Source of the DNA: Plantago ovata
Lineage: Eukaryota; Streptophyta; Magnoliopsida; Lamiales; Plantaginaceae
NCBI GenBank assembly: GCA_028274465.1
Contig: CM051455.1
Coordinates: forward strand, 121,555,462-121,619,461
DNA length: 64,000 nucleotides
Direction of reading: 5' to 3'
Below, in pieces: positions 57,594-64,000 of this stretch. The notes beneath the pieces are model-generated. The model ran no database searches, had not been told where the DNA came from, and saw nothing but the letters and a program-made list of their open reading frames with translations. Position numbers and translations under genes: made by a program. The stretch's first letter is position 1. The number at the start of each line of letters is the position of its first letter.

Positions 57594-58858
57594 TGATGAA
57601 TGTGTATTTTACACTTTCATTTGAGTCTTTTCCACCTATTTTAGTTATCCTCTATGTTAATTTAGCTACATTTTAGTGCATTTTATTAGAATAGTGTCAC
57701 GTTTCCCTTTAGATTTTATTTTACAGGTTTTGGTTGAAAATCGAGGATTTCCGGGCAATTATATTGAAGTTGACAAGGAATTGGTGTTCCAGAAGCCTAT
57801 TTGGAGTATCTGAAGGTTTCCGGATAGGATTTGGAGTCTAGGGGTCGAATCTGGAGGTTAGAAGGCCACTAGAAGACAGAAACCGAGTCCGAAAAGGGGA
57901 AGAAATCCAAAAACGCGTCGAAAACGCGGAATTCCGCGAAAAATTCTCCCGGGCGAACCGCCCGGGACGTGGGGCGAACACTATTTCGAGGCCTATATAT
58001 AGTTGCTCAGATTTTCTCCGAAATTCATACTTTTCCAGACCTACTTTCTCACCTTTCTCTGTAGTTTTAGGTAGGGACTTCCCAGAGCCTGTTCTGGGGG
58101 TTCGTAGCTTAGGGGACTCTTTTTCATAGCAGTTTGGAGCTTGTAGGATCGCAATTCTTCGGAGATTGACAACCTTCGGTAACATTGTATCTTACAGTTT
58201 ATTCTACTTATTTTTTATATATTTCAACATGTTTTCTTCTATGAAGTCTGTTGATTGCATGCCTATTATGAGTAGCTAAACTTATCGTTGGTGGTAGTAT
58301 GTGAATTCTTAGCGAAGGGAAGATAATCATGCTAATGGCTATATCGCGCATTATACTCCGTGTTATTGCTTTATTTCGTTGATCAGGCTCAACCTAAATT
58401 CTCGTATGTTGTATTAATTATTATGCACAATTGGACCCTCGTCGACCTAGGCGCGTGTATATCTTCGTAGTGTTGAATAATTACGGAACACAATTGGACA
58501 ATAGTGATTGACTTGTCAGTACCTTTATCTTCGTAGTGCTTAATAATTGCAACAGGACATTAGATTGATCAAAGATCTCCATGCAAGACCGAGGAATTTA
58601 CGCATGATTATCGACCCGTTATGCTTTGAAGGATCATACTATCACCAATCTCCATTATCCGTTAGAAAAACCCTTTGCTTTTACGTCTGCTGTTTTTATA
58701 TTCTAAATTAGATTTGATAAAGCTAGTTATAGTCCTGAGAGAACGACACTCGAGTCATTCTACTGCTACACTACGGTTTTCGTTGTAGTTGTGGATTTCC
58801 TTTGGCTAAATAACAAATTTATTTGCTGAATCGGGACCCGACAAACCCGCGTTCATCA
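57594..58858 (+). repeat. Element E 3' LTR
   Basis: 1,265 bp. TATATATAG at 57993-58001; GC block 57947-57978 with two palindromes, one of them incomplete. Otherwise it is very close to the 5' LTR, pointing to a recent insertion. Confidence 0.93.
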
Positions 58859-60096
58859 CTCCTCGACCATCATCATGACATTCTGTGTCTCCGGAGTGTT
58901 TTCCTCTGAAGTTCCCTTGGAGGGATACTCTACGAGGAAATCGGTGATGACTTGTGCTTTCTTGGCCACTGGTGCTTGATAGTCAATGTCGTACTCGCTT
59001 AGTTCAATTGCCCACCTTGCTAATCTTCCCGAGTTTTCGGGTTTTCCGAGGACTTGCTTGAGAGGTTGCTTTGTCAAGACTACCACCTTGTGGGCTCCAA
59101 AGTAAGGCTTCAACCTCCTTGCCGTATAGACTAGGGCGAAGGATAGCCTCTCGATATCCATGTACTGCGTTTCAGCTCCGGCGAGTACTTTACTCAAGTA
59201 GTAGATGGGCAAGTGGTCATTACCTTGGATTCGCACCAAGACCGAGCTGATAGCTTCTCCAGTTGCTGCTAGGTACAAGTAAAGCACCTCTCCTTCTATG
59301 GGTTTTGACAATAGTGGGGGAGCGAGTAGATACTCTTTCAGCTTCTCGAAGGCTTCCTCGCATTCTTTCGTCCACTCGAAGTGGTTGCTCTTCCTTAACA
59401 CTTTGAAAAATGGGAGATTTTTCTCGGCAGACCTCGAGATGAATCTACTCAATGCGATTGACTTTCCGACCAATTGTTGCACCTCATTGATGGATTGAGG
59501 TTGAGGAAGATCGAGGATGGCCTTTATTTTCTCGGGGTTTGCTTCTATTCCTCTCTCTGTTACCATGTAACCGAGGAACTTCCCCCTTTTGACTCCGAAG
59601 GTACACTTCGCTGGGTTGAGCTTCATGCCATACTTTCTCAAGATTGAGAAGCATTTTTCCAGGTAACCTACATGTTTCTCCTCGGTCTTGCTCTTGACAA
59701 GCATATCATCAACATACACTTCCATTGTTTTACCCAGCTCTTCTTTGAACATCTTGTTGACTAGCCTTTGGTAGGTCGCACCGGCGTTTTTGAGACCGAA
59801 TGGCATCACGTTGAAGCAATACACATTGTCATTAGCGAAGAAGGCGGTCTTGGGTACATTATCTTTGGCCATTTTGACTTGGTAGAAGCCCTGGTATGCA
59901 TCCATGAAACTCAAGAGGGCGCATCCAGCAGTGGAATCGACCAGCTGGTCGATCCGTGGGAGAGGGTAGGGATCCTTCAGGCAAAACTTGTTGAGTATTG
60001 TGAAGTTGTTGCACATTCTCCACTTGCCGGGACCCTTCTCCATGAGGACCACATTGCAAACCCAATCGGAGTATCTCACCTCCTTGATGTGACCAA
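58859..60096 (-). pseudogene. pol: Tat/Ogre-type pol: reverse transcriptase and RNase H
   Basis: Open from the gap edge at 60096 to the E insertion at 58859. RT: RYSDWVCNVVLMEKG, GKWRMCNNFT, YPLPRIDQLVD, SFMDAYQGFYQV, FNVMPFGLKNAGATYQRLVN and the catalytic VYVDDMLVKS. RNase H: LYLYLAATGEAISSVLV, YYLSKVLAGAETQYMDIERL. This RNase H lacks an obvious catalytic Asp at YLAA, consistent with the degenerate first RNase H of Tat elements, where the second RNase H (at 48463-49374 here) takes over. The RT N-terminus is hidden in the gap. Confidence 0.88.
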
Positions 60097-60196
60097 NNNN
60101 NNNNNNNNNNNNNNNNNNNNNNNNNNNNNNNNNNNNNNNNNNNNNNNNNNNNNNNNNNNNNNNNNNNNNNNNNNNNNNNNNNNNNNNNNNNNNNNN
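60097..60196. other. Assembly gap, 100 N
   Basis: Exactly 100 N, a conventional placeholder for a gap of unknown size. The two sides belong to different elements (Tat RT on the left, A-family extra frame on the right). Confidence 0.98.
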
Positions 60197-63100
60197 TGCT
60201 GCTGAAAAGTGGTTGTTGAACAAGCAAACTCATCCAGTTGCTTGCAACCCCGGTTGCTGAAGAACACCAGTTGCTGAGATAGCCATGGTTCAAGTTCCGA
60301 GTTGCTGAAAACCACAGAAGCACTATCAACGACGCATCTCGTGATGCTGCGAATACTGACCCAAGTTCACCAAAGCCATCAAATTGACAAAGTTCAGCTT
60401 GTAAGGAAGCTATAAAGCAAACAAATGGAGTTGGAGATTGAAGAATCATCCAACAAATCCATTGATGTCTTCATGACAAGCGTGAGCTTAAAAGGTCAAG
60501 ATGCTTTCTGCTCAACTTGTCATTTCAGAGACAAGGAGATTGCTGAAACCGCGCAGCTTCTCAAACAGAGCAGCCAGAAGTCTGCTGAAGAAACAGTCCC
60601 AAAATGCTGAAAACTGTTAATGCTGAAAGGACTGAGCCACAAACCTGTCCTTCTTCAGCAGGTAGATAATTCAACCATCAGTAAAACTTCAAATTCTGAA
60701 AACTTATTCTTTTGCTAATATTATTATGTATCTCTACAGACTTCTCAAGATGCAAGTCAGATGGTTGCTGAAGCCTCTGCACCAGAACAACACTCCCTGC
60801 TCAGCAGGTAGTTAATGTTTTTGGTAATAAAACTAAGTTTGACAGCTTATACTTGTATCTAACTCAAATTTATTTCAGGATGAACAATGGAGGATGCTAC
60901 TCAAGCTCCTCAAGGAATGGAAATTGTACAACATGAGCTTGCTGAATCTCAGCAGGTAATTCATGTTTCAGCTTTGAACTCTAAAGCAATTATCCAAACC
61001 TATCCTGATCTAAATATCGTTCTTTTTCAGGCTCAAAAGGAGACCACTGAAGTGGTGCTCATCACTGAAGATCAACAAGTAAGTTCTGAGGAACTGTACT
61101 TGAACTTCAAAGAACAACTTTGTCAAGAGTTGCTAAGTCCGTCAGCAACTGACAAAGATACAGGCGAATGGATTTCTCTGATCTCCATCTTCATCTTTCA
61201 AACGAGAAAAAGAGATTTCTCTGCTGAAGCTCGAGACATTCGTTCACTCCATCCTTCCTGAAGAAATGTCATATCTCAGCAAATGAGCTCAATCTGATTG
61301 CTCAAATCAGAGAGAATATGAAGGCAAAATTCAAGAGTGTCTCTCCAGCTGAACAAGCTGTGATGCTCAAGGGTTCATTTGTACCCGTGGTGGCTGATCC
61401 CCACAAAATAATGAGGAAGAGGAAGTAACGGTGTTGCTTTATACAAGCATCTCGAGCTAGTATTCTGACTGATGATGATGAAGAGGAAGAAGATGAAAAT
61501 ATTCCCACTGATCCCAGTGATGATGAAGGAAAAGATTCAAAGGACAAGAAAGATGACGAGATGACAATCAAGGTCCAAGTCCTGATGCTGGTGGTTTAAA
61601 GATGACAGTTGCTGGGAACCACCAAGATAATCAGCAAGCTGAACAACCACAACCTCAGCATGAATCTCAACCTGCTCTGCTGCTGCTGAAATCAAGCACC
61701 TGTACAAGGTGCTGATACTGAGAAGAATATACAGAAAAACGGGCTGCCTTGAAAAATGGCAAGAGCCAATGTCTGATGCCAAGGTCACTGATGCAAACCT
61801 TGATGATGAAGATGAATGGATGAAGATTACCAACGCGCTCTACAGAACAGTATTGATCCATGCAAGGCATACGCAGGATCTAGAAATTGGTGAATCTTCA
61901 GGAGTAAGACCAAAGGAAGTCCCCTCCCTTCCATTTACTACTGGCGAAACTCCAGTAATTGAGTCTCAAACGGTCCTCGCAAACTACTCATTAAAACTAA
62001 CTACTGGCGAAACTCCAGTAATTGAGTCTCAAACGTTGCCCTCAGCAACTACTCAATTAAAACTAACTACTGGTGAAACTCCAGTTGTTGAGTCTGAAGT
62101 GTTGCCATCAGCAACCACTCAAACAAAAGGAAATGAAGCTGCTGACTTAGGTTCCAAGGTTGCTGACCTTGATGAATCTGAGGATGACGTGATTTATCAG
62201 CAAATGAGGATGAACAATCCAAAGAGACCCAAAGTGGTTCAAATTCCTCCTCCTGATTACATAAATGATATAGATGATGGTCTGAGAGGAGAATTGGATG
62301 AAGGATGATCAGTTTGCTTCAGAACTAAAGTTCATTCCTTGACCCCCAACCTAGTGCCGTTCCCAAGAGTTGAGGAGTTTACTCCTAGAATTTTGGCAAC
62401 TGAAGAAAGTCCATGATGCCTGCAAAGCAGAAGATGAGGCATTGCTTGCTGAGAGCCCGCTTGACATTGGGAAATTTTGGCTACAGTGCTGAGACGCACT
62501 ACTACTCTTACGATAGCTCAGAAAGACATCAGTCTTTATCAAAAAAGAATATGTAAGTAGCACTCATGCTCGCAAGACCGCTCTAGTGAAGGCTCAGACT
62601 TTCATGGATGATAAGGCCGCAACAGAGAAAAGACAGAAGAGAACATGTGAGTATTCAAAAAGAGTTGTCAAAAATTACTTCTGATCAGCAACAAATCATC
62701 ATGAAGTATAATAGCTTAAGTACTCTTGCTGAAAACTGCAACGAGTTCTATTCTCTGCACATCACTCCGATGTTGCAATCCATGTCTAAGGGGGAAAAGA
62801 GAAATACAAGAAAAGAAACCAAACCACTCCTACTGTTGATGAGCCACTGCCCATAGAACCTCTTGCTGAAAGAGAGCAAAGTTCTAAAAGGCAAGCAGAA
62901 TCTGAGTTAAATTCAGCAAGTCCCAAAAAGAGAAAAACTGCTGCTGAAACTCAGGTTATTGCCATACTGAAAGTCATCACGATCTGAATGAAGATGATGA
63001 TGATGATGACAATCAGACAATAGCTCAAGCCATAAGAGCTAGACCTTTAACAGCCTTAACTCCGTCTGGCCAATCAAAGCATTTCTCTTCTGACTCAAGA

Positions 63101-64000
63101 TCTTCAGCAAGAGATCAAGACAATGCTAAGTCAAGAAGAAGAAGGCAAAGACAAGAAGAAAAGAGGCTGGCCAGCATTGCTATTGGCTCCGACATCGAGT
63201 ATACAAAAGACCAGCAATGATGAAACCACTCAGAATGTGATCAAAAACATTCATGGTTGCTGGATCTTAAAGCTGGAAGACTTGCTGGTGAATGAGTTCT
63301 TTCCTACAGCCATTCTGAACCAAATGTTCACATGGATTGAACTCATAGTAAAAAGGAAACAAAGGGAAGAATCCCTCCCAAAAAACATTGATGGGAGATG
63401 GTTGAATCTTGATGTCTCAGTATGAAGAACTGCAATTGGTAAGACTTATAGACAAGAACCAGATTTGATAAAACCACCTGGCATTGCTTATTACTCTGAC
63501 CCAGTAACCAAGAAAACAAAGAAGAGACTTGGATTGATTCCTTATGAGTATTTCTATCTCACTGCTAAGGATCAAGAAAAAGATCTTCTCTGGCTAAGAA
63601 AGATTCATCCTAAAAGCATTTCAGATACACAGCTTCTCCATGCCAGCAATTGGGGCATGCATTTGTGGGTAACTCACTACATGGAAATGAATGCTGAAAA
63701 GCATCATCATACTGCCTGCAAAAATGCAAGAATTTTTCAACTACAAGTCCGTAGGCTTCTTGAGAACTACGAAAAGGACTGTGTTGAATTTACTGCACTT
63801 GTTGAGAAGAGTGTAAGAGAGATTTGAGAAAATCTTCTGGAAGATATTAACTCTCTGTAATAGTTTTTGTTAAAGTTTTGTTTGCTGATTTTGTTTAGTT
63901 ATCTCTACTACTTCTTGTAAACTTCTGAAAGATAACTATCAGCAATGAAGCTTTTGACTCTTATTGGTTATTGATTATGCAATTTACTTATGCTTACTGT
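60197..64000 (+). pseudogene. Second A-family element, 3' part of the extra frame, plus strand
   Basis: Collinear with bases about 4720 to 118 of element A, read in the opposite orientation. Landmarks: MELEIEESSNKSIDVFMTS at 60425, ITEDQQVSSEELYLNF, SSGVRPKEVPSLPFTTGETP and two further TTGETPV repeats near 61930-62100, PPPDYIND, and the conserved C-terminal domain (KLEDLLVNEFFPTAILNQMF, PGIAYYSDPVTKK, HASNWGMHLWV) to a stop at 63826. At least nine frame changes occur in 3.6 kb, mostly single-base indels. The Cassandra insertion of element A is absent here. The 5' part is lost in the gap and the 3' LTR lies beyond the window. Confidence 0.88.

Larger units (their letters stand above)
50577..58858 (+). 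mobile_element. Athila-like element E (gag-protease, no pol), nested in Tat pol
   Basis: LTRs at 50577-51817 and 57594-58858. The perfect duplication CTCCT (50572-50576 and 58859-58863) lies within the Tat pol. The interior has a tRNA-Asp-type primer site, broken gag and protease frames, an unassigned frame at 55179-55619 and the family 3' module. RT, RNase H and integrase are absent. Confidence 0.95.

Overview
This window is plant nuclear DNA, most likely from a eudicot. It carries Copia, Athila-type and Tat-type LTR retrotransposons, a Cassandra TRIM with a 5S-derived LTR, CACTA transposons with TNP2-type transposase, a MITE, and one intron-containing RWP-RK (RKD) gene with a plant-type promoter. 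No bacterial operon, ribosome binding site or CRISPR is present. The species cannot be told from the sequence alone. Nearly everything is nested transposable elements; the RKD gene at 29.6-30.6 kb is the only convincing host gene.

Layout. (1) 1-20331, minus strand: a nearly complete SIRE/Maximus-like Copia element, here called A. Its 5' LTR is at 18679-20331. Its 3' LTR begins at the left edge, with only the last 5 bases visible. It carries gag, pol and a very long extra frame downstream of pol. A has been hit by a gag-only Athila-like element B (12705-18260, TSD GTATC) inside gag, and by a Cassandra TRIM (3191-3983, TSD GTACA) inside the extra frame. (2) 21036-28432: two head-to-tail copies, plus a 5'-truncated third, of a non-LTR retrotransposon. 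It has N-terminal zinc fingers, a YLDD reverse transcriptase and a C-terminal CCHC/restriction-like endonuclease region, and is flanked by (TAA)n microsatellite. This R2/R4-like architecture is unusual for a seed plant. (3) 28456-33927: a low-repeat island with the RKD gene, a 185-bp PIF/Harbinger-like MITE and unassigned AT-rich DNA. (4) 33928-38920: a CACTA element with a split transposase, interrupted by a second CACTA element and a truncated LTR. (5) 38921-48462, minus strand: the 3' two thirds of an Athila element D fused by a deletion to the 5' part of a Copia element C. (6) 48463-60096, minus strand: a Tat/Ogre-type pol, cut by C, by a solo LTR (F, 49375-50552) and by a gag-protease element E (50577-58858, TSD CTCCT). 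(7) 60097-60196: a 100-N assembly gap. (8) 60197-64000, plus strand: the 3' part of a second, heavily frameshifted A-family element, which preserves the empty site for the Cassandra insertion.

How the parts relate. B, E, D, F and a truncated LTR at 37287-37915 form one Athila-like superfamily. They share LTR ends (TGATG...CATCA) and, where the parts survive, a tRNA-Asp-type primer site and a conserved 3' non-coding module: two perfect hairpins, a homopurine tract and a TTTGGGGAG polypurine tract. Only D retains pol, so B and E look like non-autonomous passengers. A carries two nucleotide-level signatures that its coding content does not obviously explain: saturation with the hexamer TGCTGA on its sense strand, and a seven-unit hairpin array directly after the pol stop. 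Boundaries with TSDs (B, Cassandra, E, MITE) are firm; truncation junctions are accurate to about 10 bp.
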